DNA of 61,536 nt from Oscillospiraceae bacterium (GCA_017559985.1 JAFYPW010000017.1:1-61536); one strand, 5' to 3'. Counted from the first letter of the stretch, positions 18,464 through 28,364 are shown. Notes: generated by a model from the sequence alone, not told the origin. Numbers and translations are program-made.

Positions 18464-19651
18464 TTATCCTTTTTTGAAATAATTCATCGGGTTTGTGTGG
18501 TTTCCGTTTATGAGAATTTCAAAGTGGAGATGCGGACCTGTTGACCAACCCGTAGAGCCTACAAGACCTATGACGTCGCCCTTTGAAACGGTTGCTCCCT
18601 TTGATGTTTTAATCTTGCTCATATGCGCATAAAGCGTTGACTTACCGCCGCCGTGGTCTACTACAACATAGTTTCCGTATCCCTTGCTCGACCAGCCGGC
18701 AACGATTACCTTACCGCTGTTTGCAGCATAGATTTCGCTGCCCTGGCTCGCGCCGATATCTATACCCGTATGGAACGAGCTCTTCTTTGTTATCGGGTCT
18801 TTTCTCGAACCGTAATATGACGTGATATATGTCGCCTTTGTCGGCCAGCGGAAGTCTCCTCCAACGTATGTGGAGCTGTTGCTGCCGGAGCTTGAAAGAA
18901 GCTTTTTAAGCTCTGCTCTTGCCTGTTCCTGCGCTTTTTCCGCTTCGTTGAGTGCCTTTTCGTACTCGTGCGCCTCCATATTCAGCGACTTTATCAGCGA
19001 GTTTGCCTCTTTATACTGCGTTTCAAGTGAGCTTTTCTTTGCAACGAGGTTTTTCTTTGCCTGCGCCTGCTGTGCGCGTGCATCGTCGATCGACTTTTTC
19101 TTCTGTTCGATTGACGAGCGCGTCTCTGCAAGCGTGCGCATAAGCGCGCGGTCGCCCTCGACGATATCCCCGATAAGTTCTGTCCGGGTAAGCATATCCG
19201 AGAAGTTGTCGGCAGAGAGGATTATGCCGAGCATTGAAACCGAGCCCTCTTCTTCCATTATACGCACACGTGCGAGGAAGTCGTCGTTTTCTTTCTGCTC
19301 CTTTGCAAGAGCAGTGTTAAGCTCCTCCGTTACGGTTGCAACCTCGGTATCAAGCGCCTTTATAAGCTCGTTTATTGTTTCAACCTCGTGCTCCGTTACG
19401 TCTATCTGACGGTCAAGCGCCGCTTTTTTTGTCATTGTTGAGCTTTTTTTCTTTTCTATTGATTTCAGTTCTTTCTGTATCTTCGTCTTTTCGGCATCAA
19501 GCTTTGAGAGCTTACTGTTAAGGCTTGATACCGTCTGTGCCGCAGAAGATTGACTGTACATAACGATTTCCGCAACAAACGCAAAAACCAACGAAAACAC
19601 CAAAAGTGCCGCAACTGCTATCGCAACCACGCGCGTTGTTTTGCTTTTCAT
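18464..19651 (-). CDS. M23 peptidoglycan hydrolase with coiled coil (EnvC/PcsB-like)
   Basis: 395 aa. One N-terminal membrane segment (about 7-28), then a long coiled coil (about 35-255; LSKLDAEKTKIQKELKSIEK, EKAQEQARAELKKLL), then a LytM/M23 zinc peptidase. Metal ligands are in HTGIDIGASQG and GPHLHFEI. The domain pattern matches EnvC and PcsB, hydrolases that are activated by FtsEX through the coiled coil, and ftsX and ftsE lie directly upstream. I infer that this is the FtsEX-controlled septal wall hydrolase. Confidence 0.93.
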   Translation of the reverse strand: MKSKTTRVVAIAVAALLVFSLVFAFVAEIVMYSQSSAAQTVSSLNSKLSKLDAEKTKIQKELKSIEKKKSSTMTKKAALDRQIDVTEHEVETINELIKALDTEVATVTEELNTALAKEQKENDDFLARVRIMEEEGSVSMLGIILSADNFSDMLTRTELIGDIVEGDRALMRTLAETRSSIEQKKKSIDDARAQQAQAKKNLVAKKSSLETQYKEANSLIKSLNMEAHEYEKALNEAEKAQEQARAELKKLLSSSGSNSSTYVGGDFRWPTKATYITSYYGSRKDPITKKSSFHTGIDIGASQGSEIYAANSGKVIVAGWSSKGYGNYVVVDHGGGKSTLYAHMSKIKTSKGATVSKGDVIGLVGSTGWSTGPHLHFEILINGNHTNPMNYFKKG

Positions 19652-19669
19652 AGTATTAAGCCTCCTTTT

Positions 19670-20557
19670 TTAAACTTTGAGGAATTTCCGAAGCGTAATT
19701 GCGCTTCCCAGACCGCCGACGAGAACGGCAGTCGCAAAGAACATAAGCGCGATGCCACCCGCAGCGGAGCCAAACGGAACCGTCTCAAAAAAGCTTATCG
19801 ACGATAGAGCTCCCGCAACGACATATTCATAGACAGCCCACTGCAAAAGAAGCGCGAGAACTGCTCCCGAAATGCCTATGAGAAGACCCTCTATAACAAA
19901 CGGGAATCTTATAAAGCCGTTTGTTGCGCCTATCATCTTCATTATGGCGATTTCCTCACGGCGGTTGAACATCGTGAGGTTTACTATGTTTGAAATGATG
20001 AAAACCGAAACGAACATGAGGATAAGGATGAGAACCACGCATATTGCCGTTGCGCCGTCGCGCACCTGAACGATTTTTTCGGATATGTCGCTTCTCTCGC
20101 TGACCTTTGCTATGCCCTCTACCGCGCGGAGCTTTTCAGCGACATCACGGGTCTTGCGGATGTCCTCAATCTTCACCGTGTAGCGGTCGCGGAGCGGGTT
20201 GCGCGAGTCAAGACCGTCAAGAAGCTCGCTCTCATCCCCAAAACTTTCCTTGAAGCTTTCAAGCGCCTCGTCCTTTGTTGTGAAGGTAATCTCCGTAATT
20301 TCGTCTATTTCTTCAATTTCGTATTCTATCGCACGCGCCGCATCCTCTGAAAAGGTTTCGTCGACGTATGCAACTATTTCATTTTTGTTTTCAACATCTT
20401 CAAGAACGCTCTCGATGTTTACCGCAACAAGGGAAAAGCTTCCCATAAGGAGAAGACACGCCGTTATGACACCCATTGCGGCAAAACTCAAAAGCCTGTG
20501 TGTGAAAATGCTGTGTATTCCTTCCCGCAGAAAGTAGGATATGTTATATAGTCTCAT
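19670..20557 (-). CDS. ftsX: Cell division protein FtsX
   Basis: 295 aa membrane half of the FtsEX complex. It has TM1 near residues 22-48, an extracellular loop (about 50-165, with the family segment DALESFKESFGDESELLDGL) and three further helices (about 172-290). ISNIVNLTMFNRREEIAIMKMIGA is the conserved coupling helix region that contacts FtsE. The start overlaps the ftsE end by 14 nt. The following M23 hydrolase is its likely target. Confidence 0.95.
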   Translation of the reverse strand: MRLYNISYFLREGIHSIFTHRLLSFAAMGVITACLLLMGSFSLVAVNIESVLEDVENKNEIVAYVDETFSEDAARAIEYEIEEIDEITEITFTTKDEALESFKESFGDESELLDGLDSRNPLRDRYTVKIEDIRKTRDVAEKLRAVEGIAKVSERSDISEKIVQVRDGATAICVVLILILMFVSVFIISNIVNLTMFNRREEIAIMKMIGATNGFIRFPFVIEGLLIGISGAVLALLLQWAVYEYVVAGALSSISFFETVPFGSAAGGIALMFFATAVLVGGLGSAITLRKFLKV

Positions 20558-21233
20558 CCTGGCTGTATCCTCCTGTTCTGTCGCTTATTATTCTTCCCTC
20601 GTCTATCGTGATAACACGCTTTGAAAACTCATTTACAAGCTCTTTTTCGTGGGTTACGACGAGCACGGTTGTTCCGCATTCGTTGATTTTTTCAAGAAGA
20701 CTCATTATTTCAACGGACATTCTCGGGTCGAGGTTTCCCGTCGGTTCGTCGGCAATAATCATACTTGGATTATTGACGATTGCGCGCGCAATTGCAACTC
20801 TCTGTCTCTCGCCGCCGGAGAGCTCGTCCGGAAGGCATTTAAGCTTATGGTCAAGCCCTACAAGTTCAAGCACATACATAACGCGCTTTTTTATAACGCG
20901 CGGCGGAGCGCCGACTGCGCGCATCGCAAATGCCACGTTTTCATAAACCGTTTTCTTGTCTATAAGACGGAAATCCTGGAACACAACGCCGAGCGTACGG
21001 CGAAACTCCGGCACCTTTGACGACTTTAAACGGTTTAAGTTATAGCCGTTTACGATTCCGCGTCCGGATGTCATCGCAATCTCACTTGTTATTATTTTTA
21101 CAATGGTGGATTTGCCCGAGGCGGAGGAGCCTACAAGAAACACAAATTCACCGTCGTCTATTTTTAAGTTTATACCCGACAGAGCAGGCGTTCCGTTCTC
21201 ATACACCTTGCATACATCGAGAAGCCTTACCAT
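20544..21233 (-). CDS. ftsE: Cell division ATP-binding protein FtsE
   Basis: ABC ATPase (229 aa) that energises FtsX. Walker A is GSSASGKSTIVK, signature LSGGERQRVAIARAIVN, Walker B MIIADEPTGNLDP and H-loop VVTHEK. The product from ATG 21233 begins MVRLLDVCKVYENG, as FtsE proteins usually do. A GTG three codons upstream (21242) is an alternative start. It overlaps ftsX. No convincing promoter is visible in the 40 bp before it, so it may be read from the regulator gene upstream. Confidence 0.95.
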   Translation of the reverse strand: MVRLLDVCKVYENGTPALSGINLKIDDGEFVFLVGSSASGKSTIVKIITSEIAMTSGRGIVNGYNLNRLKSSKVPEFRRTLGVVFQDFRLIDKKTVYENVAFAMRAVGAPPRVIKKRVMYVLELVGLDHKLKCLPDELSGGERQRVAIARAIVNNPSMIIADEPTGNLDPRMSVEIMSLLEKINECGTTVLVVTHEKELVNEFSKRVITIDEGRIISDRTGGYSQDETI

Positions 21234-21273
21234 TTCCCCCACATTCCTTTCTTTTCAATAAAACGCACAATGA

Positions 21274-21295
21274 CTCGGTATTTTAAAATGCCGAG
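21274..21295. repeat. Palindrome at the end of the PucR-type gene
   Basis: CTCGG-TATTTTAAAATG-CCGAG overlaps the stop codon. It has no clear T tract on either side, so it could be a weak terminator for the regulator gene or a protein site. Little more can be said. Confidence 0.35.
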
Positions 21296-22374
21296 CCTTG
21301 TGTTGACAGATATCTTTTTACCATAAGGGCGACCTTGAAAATTATCGCGTGGTCAAACTCGCGAAGGTCAAGCCCCGTTATTTTCTTGATTTTTTCAAGC
21401 CTGTAAACGAGCGTGTTCCTGTGCACGAACAAATTCCTTGATGTCTCGGACACGTTTAAGTTGTTCTCAAAGAATTTCTGGATGGTGTTGAGTGTTTCCG
21501 CATCAAGGTCATCCAATGAGCTTTCCTTGAAAACTTCGGAGAGGAACATCTCGCAGAGCGTTGTCGGAAGCTGATATATGAGCCTTCCTATGCCGAGGTT
21601 TTCATAGCTCATTATATCTCTCTCGTTTTCAAACATTTTGCCGACATTTATTGCAGACTGCGCCTCTTTGTATGACACGGCAAGGTCTTTGAGCGTCGGG
21701 GCAATTGTTCCTATTCCTATTTCCGTTGATGTGAGAAGCTCGGATTTAAGCGTGTCGCGGATACTTTCCGCCGTGCGGATAAAGCTCTTCATATCCGAGG
21801 ATTTTCCGGTCTCGCGGACGAGAACAAGCTCTCTTTCGCTGACACTTACGACAAAATCCTTCTGCTTGTCGGGGAACATATTTGAGACAATGTCTACCGC
21901 GGCGGAGTCGCAGTTTTCCGTCTGGCGGATTAAGAACACAACGTGCGGAACATCCTGCGGCATACGAAGCTCGTTTGCTTTTATGTATATGTCTCCGGAG
22001 AGAATATTATCTAAAATTATGTTTTTTATAAACGTTGCACGGTCGTGCTTTTCGTCATAATACTTCTTGGCGTTGCCTACGGCAAGTGCCGCCATAACGC
22101 AAAGGCTTTTTGCATATTCATCCTCGCCCGAGACAAAAACGACATACTCAAACCTCGCGCCCGGCGTTGCAACCGGTTTATATGTATCGCCCTCATAAAT
22201 CATATATGAGCCGAAAATCTCATCCAACGCCGCAACAGCTTCCTCGCGCTTTGTTCCTTTCAGCGCAGCGTCCGTACAGGCGCAGATTTCACCAGCCGTG
22301 TTTATAACGCCGATTGTTCTGTCTGTCGCCTCTTTCATCTGTGATATTGTATTTTGAAGCATTCTCCAAGCCAT
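21283..22374 (-). CDS. PucR/CdaR-type helix-turn-helix transcriptional regulator
   Basis: 363 aa. The C-terminal PucR-type HTH is clear: LNVSETSRNLFVHRNTLVYR followed by LEKIKKITGLDLREFDHAI (about residues 305-350). The middle (about 125-290) resembles the GGDEF-like/ligand domain of CdaR-type regulators (VSVSERELVLVRE, STEIGIGTIAPTLKDLAVSY). The N-terminal region (about 1-120) may be a GAF-like sensor (IGVINTAGEICACTD). The effector is unknown. It has its own promoter and precedes ftsE; whether it controls ftsEX is an inference from position only. Confidence 0.88.
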   Translation of the reverse strand: MAWRMLQNTISQMKEATDRTIGVINTAGEICACTDAALKGTKREEAVAALDEIFGSYMIYEGDTYKPVATPGARFEYVVFVSGEDEYAKSLCVMAALAVGNAKKYYDEKHDRATFIKNIILDNILSGDIYIKANELRMPQDVPHVVFLIRQTENCDSAAVDIVSNMFPDKQKDFVVSVSERELVLVRETGKSSDMKSFIRTAESIRDTLKSELLTSTEIGIGTIAPTLKDLAVSYKEAQSAINVGKMFENERDIMSYENLGIGRLIYQLPTTLCEMFLSEVFKESSLDDLDAETLNTIQKFFENNLNVSETSRNLFVHRNTLVYRLEKIKKITGLDLREFDHAIIFKVALMVKRYLSTQGSAF

Positions 22375-22440
22375 ATAATCTACCCGTCCTCACAGTGGCA
22401 AAACAAAGTCGCCATTTCTTCATTCTACATTACCGTTTTT

Positions 22441-22469
22441 ATTGTACCAAATATAATGGTTAAAATCAA
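22441..22469 (-). promoter_or_regulatory. Predicted promoter of the PucR-type regulator
   Basis: Minus strand TTGATT, 17 nt, TACAAT, about 65 nt upstream of the ATG. Two mismatches to the consensus -35 and one in the -10. Confidence 0.6.
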
Positions 22470-22499
22470 TGAATTTTCTGTAAAAACCGCAAAAAAACA

Positions 22500-23390
22500 C
22501 TACACTTTCAACAAACCCGTCGCCGAAGCAATATCCTTTTCTATCTGTGCCCGGAGCTCGGCGATTGTTGAAAACTTTTTCTCGTCACGGATGAACTCAA
22601 CAAGCTCCGTACGGACGATTTCTCCGTAGAGCTCACCCGAGAAGTTTAAAATATGCGTTTCTGCGCGAGGTGCTGTTTTCTCCTCAACCGTGGGGCGTAC
22701 TCCGATGTTCGTAATTGCCGGATAAGCTTTTCCTTCTACCGTAACGCGTGAAGCATACACTCCAAAGCGCGGCAGAGCACGGTTTTCACAAAAGCCCTGG
22801 TTTATCGTCGGAAAATCTATGGTGCGGCCGAGCTCTTTGCCGTGTGTGACCTCGGATATGATGCACCAGTTATGCCCGAGAAGGCGGGTTGCCTCTGCAA
22901 CATCGCCCTTTTCAAGAGCGGCGCGGATTCTTGACGAGCTCACCTTTTCACCGTCAAGCGCGACCTCGGATATAATTTCACAGCCTATATCAAGCTCACG
23001 GCAGAGCTTCGAAAGCTTTTCCGCATCACCCTCGCCGCCGCGGCCGAAACGGAAATCAAACCCCGCCACAACGAATGCCGAAGAAAGTTCTTCCCTTAAA
23101 ATTTTTTCGGCAAATTCCCGGCAGGAAAGCGCGGCATATTCAGCCGTAAAGTCCTTTATCACTATATCGCGTATGCCATAGAGCTTTTCTATCAGCTCAT
23201 GTCTCTCCTCCGTCGTGTTAATAAGCTTTATCGGGCTTTTTGCCACAACCTCGGAAGGGTGGCGTGAATATGTCATAACGCAGGCTTTTAAATTGTTTTC
23301 ACGCGCTATTTCCGCACAGCGCGAAAGCAGGGCTCCGTGCCCTATATGTACGCCGTCAAAAAAGCCGAGCGCCACAACTTTCTTTGTCAT
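22500..23390 (-). CDS. ribF: Bifunctional riboflavin kinase/FAD synthetase
   Basis: Converts riboflavin to FMN and FMN to FAD (296 aa from ATG 23390, GAGGT 6 nt upstream). The N-terminal adenylyltransferase shows ALGFFDGVHIGHGALL and DFRFGRGGEGDAEKL, with KVSSSRIRAALEKGDVAEA. The C-terminal kinase has ELGRTIDFPTINQ, FGVYASRV, ITNIGVRPTV and ETHILNFSGELYGE. The last gene of the rimP-infB-truB operon; truB overlaps or abuts it. No FMN riboswitch is present. Confidence 0.96.
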   Translation of the reverse strand: MTKKVVALGFFDGVHIGHGALLSRCAEIARENNLKACVMTYSRHPSEVVAKSPIKLINTTEERHELIEKLYGIRDIVIKDFTAEYAALSCREFAEKILREELSSAFVVAGFDFRFGRGGEGDAEKLSKLCRELDIGCEIISEVALDGEKVSSSRIRAALEKGDVAEATRLLGHNWCIISEVTHGKELGRTIDFPTINQGFCENRALPRFGVYASRVTVEGKAYPAITNIGVRPTVEEKTAPRAETHILNFSGELYGEIVRTELVEFIRDEKKFSTIAELRAQIEKDIASATGLLKV

Positions 23391-23392
23391 AA

Positions 23393-24247
23393 TCACACCT
23401 CAAAAAAACTTTTAACCGTAACAAGTGCTCCGTCCTCATCCCCCTCGGCAAGCATAAGAAACCCGCCGTTTTCACTATACACGCGATAGAGCTTTCCGCA
23501 TACGGCATCGGACGGAACAGGGGCGCCGTTGCGGCATTTTTTCTCGCCCGACTCATCTATTGTAACACTCTCATACCCGGCAAACATAGTATCAACCGGC
23601 ACAACCGACGGAGCTTTTTCTATCTCCTCCAGCGTCCGCGCCGCAGAGATGTCAAACATCCCCGATTTCGTGCGGCGGAGCGCTGTCATACACGCACCGC
23701 AAGAGAGCTTCTCGCCTATATCGTAAATGAGTGTTCTTATGTATGTTCCTTTTGAGCAGGCTACATCTATCTCATAATCATTTCGCGAAATATGGCGTGC
23801 GGCTATCGAGAAAATCTCAATATCGCGGGATTTCCGCTCGACCGTTTTCCCTTCCCGTGCAAGCTTATAGAGCGGAACGCCGTCGACCTTTATTGCAGAG
23901 AACATAGGCGGGGTCTGGCAAATTTTGCCCTTAAAGCCCTCTATAACGGAAAAAACCTCGTCGGGCGTTACCGTTACGGGTCTTTCACCGATTACCTCCC
24001 CCGTTATATCCTGCGTATCGGTCGTAATCCCGAGACGGAGGCGCGCGGTATATGCCTTATCGTCACAGAGTGCAAATTCGCAGGCACGCGTTGCTCTTCC
24101 CACAAACACAGGAAGAACCCCCGTTGCAAGAGGGTCAAGCGTCCCCGAATGGCCAATGCGGCGTGTTCCGAAAATTCTTCGAAGCCGCGAAACAACACCG
24201 TGTGAAGTGAGCCCCTCGGGCTTATCTACAATCACAATTCCGTTCAT
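23393..24247 (-). CDS. truB: tRNA pseudouridine-55 synthase TruB
   Basis: 284 aa from ATG 24247 (AAGGA 7 nt upstream). It begins MNGIVIVDKPEGLTSHGVV, and motif II with the catalytic Asp is GHSGTLDPLATGVLPV (residues about 37-52). Further family segments are KAYTARLRLGITTDTQD, ICQTPPMFSAIKVDGVPLYKLA and CSKGTYIRTLIYDIGEKL. It is separated from the rbfA-nrnA fusion by a strong hairpin and from ribF by at most a few bases. Confidence 0.96.
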   Translation of the reverse strand: MNGIVIVDKPEGLTSHGVVSRLRRIFGTRRIGHSGTLDPLATGVLPVFVGRATRACEFALCDDKAYTARLRLGITTDTQDITGEVIGERPVTVTPDEVFSVIEGFKGKICQTPPMFSAIKVDGVPLYKLAREGKTVERKSRDIEIFSIAARHISRNDYEIDVACSKGTYIRTLIYDIGEKLSCGACMTALRRTKSGMFDISAARTLEEIEKAPSVVPVDTMFAGYESVTIDESGEKKCRNGAPVPSDAVCGKLYRVYSENGGFLMLAEGDEDGALVTVKSFFEV

Positions 24248-24273
24248 TTTATTATCCTTCCAGAAAAGCACAG

Positions 24274-24303
24274 TTTGCGGAACACAGAGCTGTGTTCCGC
24301 AAA
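24274..24303. terminator. Strong 13-bp hairpin between rbfA-nrnA and truB
   Basis: TTTGCGGAACACA and TGTGTTCCGCAAA form a perfect 13-bp stem with a 4-nt loop, 2 nt after the nrnA-part stop. On the minus strand only a weak T stretch follows (CTGTGCTTTTC), so it may be a partial terminator or an RNA-processing and stability element inside the operon. Confidence 0.5.
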
Positions 24304-24305
24304 TT

Positions 24306-25610
24306 TCAGAATAATTGAAGTTCTTCTATACGGGTAACTATCTTCTCCACTGCCTCCGAAAGTGTACAGTCCATCGTGCAGCCTGCGGCGCGCTCGTGGC
24401 CGCCGCCGCCGAAAAATGCACAGAATTCTGCGGAGTTCACGCGCTCATCCGAGCGCAACGACACCTTTATCGCGCCGTTTTTTTCGTGGATATATACACC
24501 GAGAGAAACGCCCTTTGCAACGCGCGCAAGGGCGGAAATTCCTTCGAGGTCATCCTCCGTTGCCTTTGTTTTCCTGATTGTTTCGGCAGAAAGTGTGATT
24601 ATTCCCACTTTCCCGCCAAAGCACAGTTTAAGCCCCGAGAGTATCTCGGCTTCAAGCGCAAGTCGCGCGGCTGACTTTTCAACAAAAAACTCACGGTTTA
24701 TCGCCTCAAAGTCTGCTCCGTGCGAAATAAGCTCTGCCGCCTTTATATGTGTCTCGGGAGTTGTGTTTGCGTGGAGAAAACGGCCGGTGTCGGTCGAAAT
24801 TGCGATATAGAGAAGGTCTGCGAGTTTTTTTGTGATTTTAACTCCCATAAGCTTTACGATATCGTAAACAATCTCTCCGCAGGCGGCACTTTCCGCCACA
24901 ACACACGCACGCCTTGAATAGGGTTTATGCGTGATATGGTGGTCAATTGAAAGGTCAACATTTTCCGCAAACTCCTCCGCACCCTCGCAGAAAAGCTTTT
25001 TATCGGCAATATCAACAGCTATGACGCACTTCGGCACAAAGCCCTCCGGCGCAAAATATGCCTTTGCGCGACGACGAAGCCTTGCGGACATCTCTGTGTT
25101 TTCAAAGAGATATGCACGCTTTCCGAGCGAAGAAAGCGCAATGGCGAGTGCCGCAGCACTGCCTACCGTGTCGCCGTCCGGACTTTTGTGTGTGAGTATG
25201 AGTATATCGTCGCGCGTTTTTAAAAACTCTGCCGCAGTTTCGGGGATGAGTTTTCTTTTATCATCGTCCTTTTTTGCGACATTGTCGATAAGCTCCATAA
25301 TATGTGTGCCGGAAACTATCGAATCGTCGGCAACGAATGTGAGCTCGGGAGTGTAGCGCAAACGAAGGCGGCGTGCCGCTTCACGGCGCAGATATCCCGA
25401 TGCGGAGGTTATGCCCTTTATGCAGTCGCGGCGGGCATTTTCGTCGCCGAGCACGCTGACATAAACTCTCGCACTGCCGAGGTCCGGCGCTGTCTCAACA
25501 CGGACAATGCTTACAAGACCTGTAACGCGCGGGTCGCGGACTGTCCGAAGAAGCTCGGACAGAGTTTTCATAAGCTCATCATTTACACGACCTATACGAA
25601 CACTTCCCAT
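24306..25610 (-). CDS. RbfA-NrnA fusion: ribosome-binding factor A joined to DHH/DHHA1 phosphoesterase
   Basis: 434 aa in one uninterrupted frame. Residues 1-115 are RbfA, the cold-shock factor for 16S rRNA maturation (RIGRVNDELMKTLSELLRTV, DPRVTGLVSIVRVE, RRLRLRYTPELTFVADDS). Residues about 125-434 are a DHH-family nanoRNase/pAp phosphatase like NrnA: HKSPDGD (141-147), VDIAD (199-203), DHH (223-225) and the DHHA1 signature GGGGH (401-405). In related genomes rbfA and nrnA are separate neighbours between infB and truB. Here a linker of about 10 residues (KKDDDKRKL) replaces the stop. It starts 3 nt after the infB TAG. Both halves look complete. Confidence 0.93.
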   Translation of the reverse strand: MGSVRIGRVNDELMKTLSELLRTVRDPRVTGLVSIVRVETAPDLGSARVYVSVLGDENARRDCIKGITSASGYLRREAARRLRLRYTPELTFVADDSIVSGTHIMELIDNVAKKDDDKRKLIPETAAEFLKTRDDILILTHKSPDGDTVGSAAALAIALSSLGKRAYLFENTEMSARLRRRAKAYFAPEGFVPKCVIAVDIADKKLFCEGAEEFAENVDLSIDHHITHKPYSRRACVVAESAACGEIVYDIVKLMGVKITKKLADLLYIAISTDTGRFLHANTTPETHIKAAELISHGADFEAINREFFVEKSAARLALEAEILSGLKLCFGGKVGIITLSAETIRKTKATEDDLEGISALARVAKGVSLGVYIHEKNGAIKVSLRSDERVNSAEFCAFFGGGGHERAAGCTMDCTLSEAVEKIVTRIEELQLF

Positions 25611-25613
25611 ATA

Positions 25614-27941
25614 CTATTCCTTTACCTCCACCATAGTGTACGCCTCGATGACGTCACCTTCTTTGATATCGTTATAGTTTTCAACGCTGAGACCGCACTC
25701 ATAGCCTGAGCTGACTTCTTTTGCGTCGTCTTTAAAGCGTTTGAGTGATGCAAGCTGGCCCTCAAACACAACAATATTGTCGCGGACAACACGAACACTT
25801 GCATTTCGTATAATCTTTCCGTCTGTAACGTGGCAGCCTGCGATTGTTCCGACCTTTGAGACCTTGAAGGTCTGGCGGATTTCGGCGTGGCCGAGAACTT
25901 CTTCGCGGAACTTGGGCGCAAGAAGACCCTTCATCGCCGCCTCAATTTCCTCGATGCAGTCGTAGATTATGCGGTAAAGACGGATGTCTGTTCCCGATGC
26001 GGCAGCACTGTCGCGTGCGCCGGAGTCAGGACGGACGTTAAAGCCGACAACGATGGCGTTCGAAGCGGACGCGAGAAGGATATCAGACTCGTTGATTCCG
26101 CCGACGCCCGTATGGATAACACGGACACGGACTTCCTCATTTGAGAGCTTTTCAAGAGATGCCTTGACTGCCTCTGCCGAACCCTTTACGTCTGCCTTTA
26201 CGATAATCGGAAGTTCCTTGATTTCGCCCTGCTGAATCTGGTCGAACAAATCTTCAAGGGAGACCTTTCTTACTGCGGATTTGTTGATTTCATCCTTCTC
26301 TGTCTGCTTTCTCTGCTCGACAAGCTCGCGGGCCATACGCTCATCCTCTACTGCATAGAAAATGTCGCCTGCGTTCGGAACCTCTGAAAGACCGATAATC
26401 TCAACCGGCACGGACGGACCTGCCGTTTTGAGCTTTCTGCCCTTGTCGTCTGTCATTGCACGGATTCTGCCGACGCTCGTTCCCGCGATTACTACATCGC
26501 CCGAGTTAAGCGTACCGTTTGAAACGAGAAGCGTTGCAACCGGACCGCGGCCGCGGTCAAGCTTCGCCTCAACAACCGTGCCCTTTGCGCTGCGGTCGGG
26601 GTTTGCACGGAGGCCGAGCATATCTGCGGTAAGGATTACCATTTCAAGAAGCTCGTCGATGCCCTGATTGAGCTTTGCCGAAATCGGGCAGACGATTGTG
26701 CTTCCGCCCCATTCCTCGGGAACAAGCTCATATTCCGTGAGCTGCTGCTTTATACGGTCGGGGTTTGCGCCTTCTGCATCCATCTTATTTATGGCAACGA
26801 CAATCGGAACATCTGCCGCCTTTGCGTGGTTTATCGCCTCAATAGTCTGCGGCATAATGCCGTCATCTGCGGCAACGACGAGGATGACAACGTCTGTTAC
26901 CTGTGCGCCGCGGGCACGCATTGACGTGAACGCCTCGTGGCCCGGAGTATCAAGGAAGGTAATCTTTCTTCCGTTTATCTCGACGCGGTAAGCACCGATG
27001 TGCTGCGTGATTCCGCCGGCTTCTCCGCCTGCAACATTCGTTTTTCTGACTGCGTCAAGAAGCGAGGTCTTACCGTGGTCAACGTGGCCCATAACGACAA
27101 CGACCGGGTCGCGGTCTCTGAGGTCTTCCTCACGGTCTTCACTCTCGTCTATGAGTCTGTCCTCTATCGTTACAATAACCTCACGTTCTACCTTTGCGCC
27201 CATTTCGATAGCAACAATGGCAGCTGTGTCGTAGTCTATAACATCAGACAGGGACGCCATAACACCGAGCTTTATAAGCTCCTTTACAACGTCTGCACCC
27301 GTTCTCTTCATTCTTGAAGCAAGCTCGCCGACGGAAATTTCGTCCGGAATCATAACCGTTACCTGCGGCTTCTTCTGGACCTGTGCTTCAAGCTTCTTTA
27401 TCTTCTCCTGTTCCTCCTGGCGGCGCTTGTTGCCGTAGTTCTGCTGTCTGCGATCAGGAGATTTCTTTATTTTCTGTTTGACCGAACCAAGGTCACGGAC
27501 GCTGTCGGGAACAAGGTTGTCAACACGGTCATCATACTTTGAAAGGTCGACATTTCCGCCGCGTGTATCGATAACGTGTGTCTGAACGCCGCGTTTTGCC
27601 GGGGCTGCCTCTTCCTTCTTTTCCGGTTTTTCAGCAGGCTGGGTTGCTTTCTTTTCTGCCACCGGCTTTTCTGCTTTCGCCTCTTCCTTTTTTGCGGGTT
27701 CCGGAGCAGGCTGTTCTTTTTTCTCTTCGTGATATACCTCTGACATAAGGCTTTCAAAGCTCTCAACCTGGTTTTCAGCCGTCAACACGTTAAAGATGAT
27801 ATTGAGTTCTTCATCCGTAAGTGCCTGCATATTCGACTTGGGAGCTTCGGAATATTTAGTGAGAATCTCAGTAATGACCTTTGCGGTAACTTCAAAATCC
27901 TTTGCAATATCACGGACTCTGTATTTCTGTACGCTGCTCAT
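25614..27941 (-). CDS. infB: Translation initiation factor IF-2
   Basis: 775 aa GTPase that brings fMet-tRNA to the 30S subunit. The N-terminal IF2_N module starts [20 protein letters not shown]. An Ala/Glu/Lys-rich linker (about 65-125) and a second IF2_N ([15 protein letters not shown]) follow. G1 is [15 protein letters not shown]3 [10 protein letters not shown] and G4 [13 protein letters not shown]. Domains II-IV follow to residue 775. It ends with a TAG codon, which shows that TAG is a normal stop in this genome. Core of the rimP-nusA-infB operon. Confidence 0.98.
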   Translation of the reverse strand: MSSVQKYRVRDIAKDFEVTAKVITEILTKYSEAPKSNMQALTDEELNIIFNVLTAENQVESFESLMSEVYHEEKKEQPAPEPAKKEEAKAEKPVAEKKATQPAEKPEKKEEAAPAKRGVQTHVIDTRGGNVDLSKYDDRVDNLVPDSVRDLGSVKQKIKKSPDRRQQNYGNKRRQEEQEKIKKLEAQVQKKPQVTVMIPDEISVGELASRMKRTGADVVKELIKLGVMASLSDVIDYDTAAIVAIEMGAKVEREVIVTIEDRLIDESEDREEDLRDRDPVVVVMGHVDHGKTSLLDAVRKTNVAGGEAGGITQHIGAYRVEINGRKITFLDTPGHEAFTSMRARGAQVTDVVILVVAADDGIMPQTIEAINHAKAADVPIVVAINKMDAEGANPDRIKQQLTEYELVPEEWGGSTIVCPISAKLNQGIDELLEMVILTADMLGLRANPDRSAKGTVVEAKLDRGRGPVATLLVSNGTLNSGDVVIAGTSVGRIRAMTDDKGRKLKTAGPSVPVEIIGLSEVPNAGDIFYAVEDERMARELVEQRKQTEKDEINKSAVRKVSLEDLFDQIQQGEIKELPIIVKADVKGSAEAVKASLEKLSNEEVRVRVIHTGVGGINESDILLASASNAIVVGFNVRPDSGARDSAAASGTDIRLYRIIYDCIEEIEAAMKGLLAPKFREEVLGHAEIRQTFKVSKVGTIAGCHVTDGKIIRNASVRVVRDNIVVFEGQLASLKRFKDDAKEVSSGYECGLSVENYNDIKEGDVIEAYTMVEVKE

Positions 27942-27959
27942 AGCGTATTACACCTCCGA

Positions 27960-28364
27960 TTATTTTTTAGCTTTTTTTGCACGGGAAGCTCGTCTGCGCG
28001 CTGCGCTCTTCTCCGCCTTTTTTGCAAGAAGCGGAAGGCACTCCGCCGCCTGCTCGTTTGTCGCGGCGAGCTTTTTCGTGATTGCCGCGGCAATGCCCAC
28101 GTCGCAAACCGCGACGGTGGACAACGGTCTCTTCCCGAGCGCGTTTCCGAGCTCCTCGCGGGTTTCGGAAACGACTATATATAAGACATCTGCACTCTCT
28201 GCAATAAACTCAAAGGTTTCCTTTGTCCTCTCCGATGCATCCGATGCAACAAAAAGCACTTTTGCAGTCTTTGCCGAAACGGCACTCCTCACCGACTCGT
28301 CGCCGAGCGAAAGGAGGCCTGCGCGTCTTGCGAGACCGAGAAGGCCGAGATAGCTATTCTCCAT
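27960..28364 (-). CDS. ylxQ: L7Ae/L30e-family ribosomal-type RNA-binding protein YlxQ
   Basis: 134 aa from ATG 28364, chosen because GGAGGT lies 5 nt upstream; the frame is open much further. LLGLARRAGLLSLGDESV, KVLFVASDASERTKE and KRPLSTVAVCDVGIAAAITK are L7Ae-fold motifs, probably binding kink-turn RNA. The C-terminal tail (KKAEKSAARRRASRAKKAKK) is strongly basic. It overlaps ylxR by 11 nt and lies directly before infB, the standard place. Confidence 0.92.
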   Translation of the reverse strand: MENSYLGLLGLARRAGLLSLGDESVRSAVSAKTAKVLFVASDASERTKETFEFIAESADVLYIVVSETREELGNALGKRPLSTVAVCDVGIAAAITKKLAATNEQAAECLPLLAKKAEKSAARRRASRAKKAKK

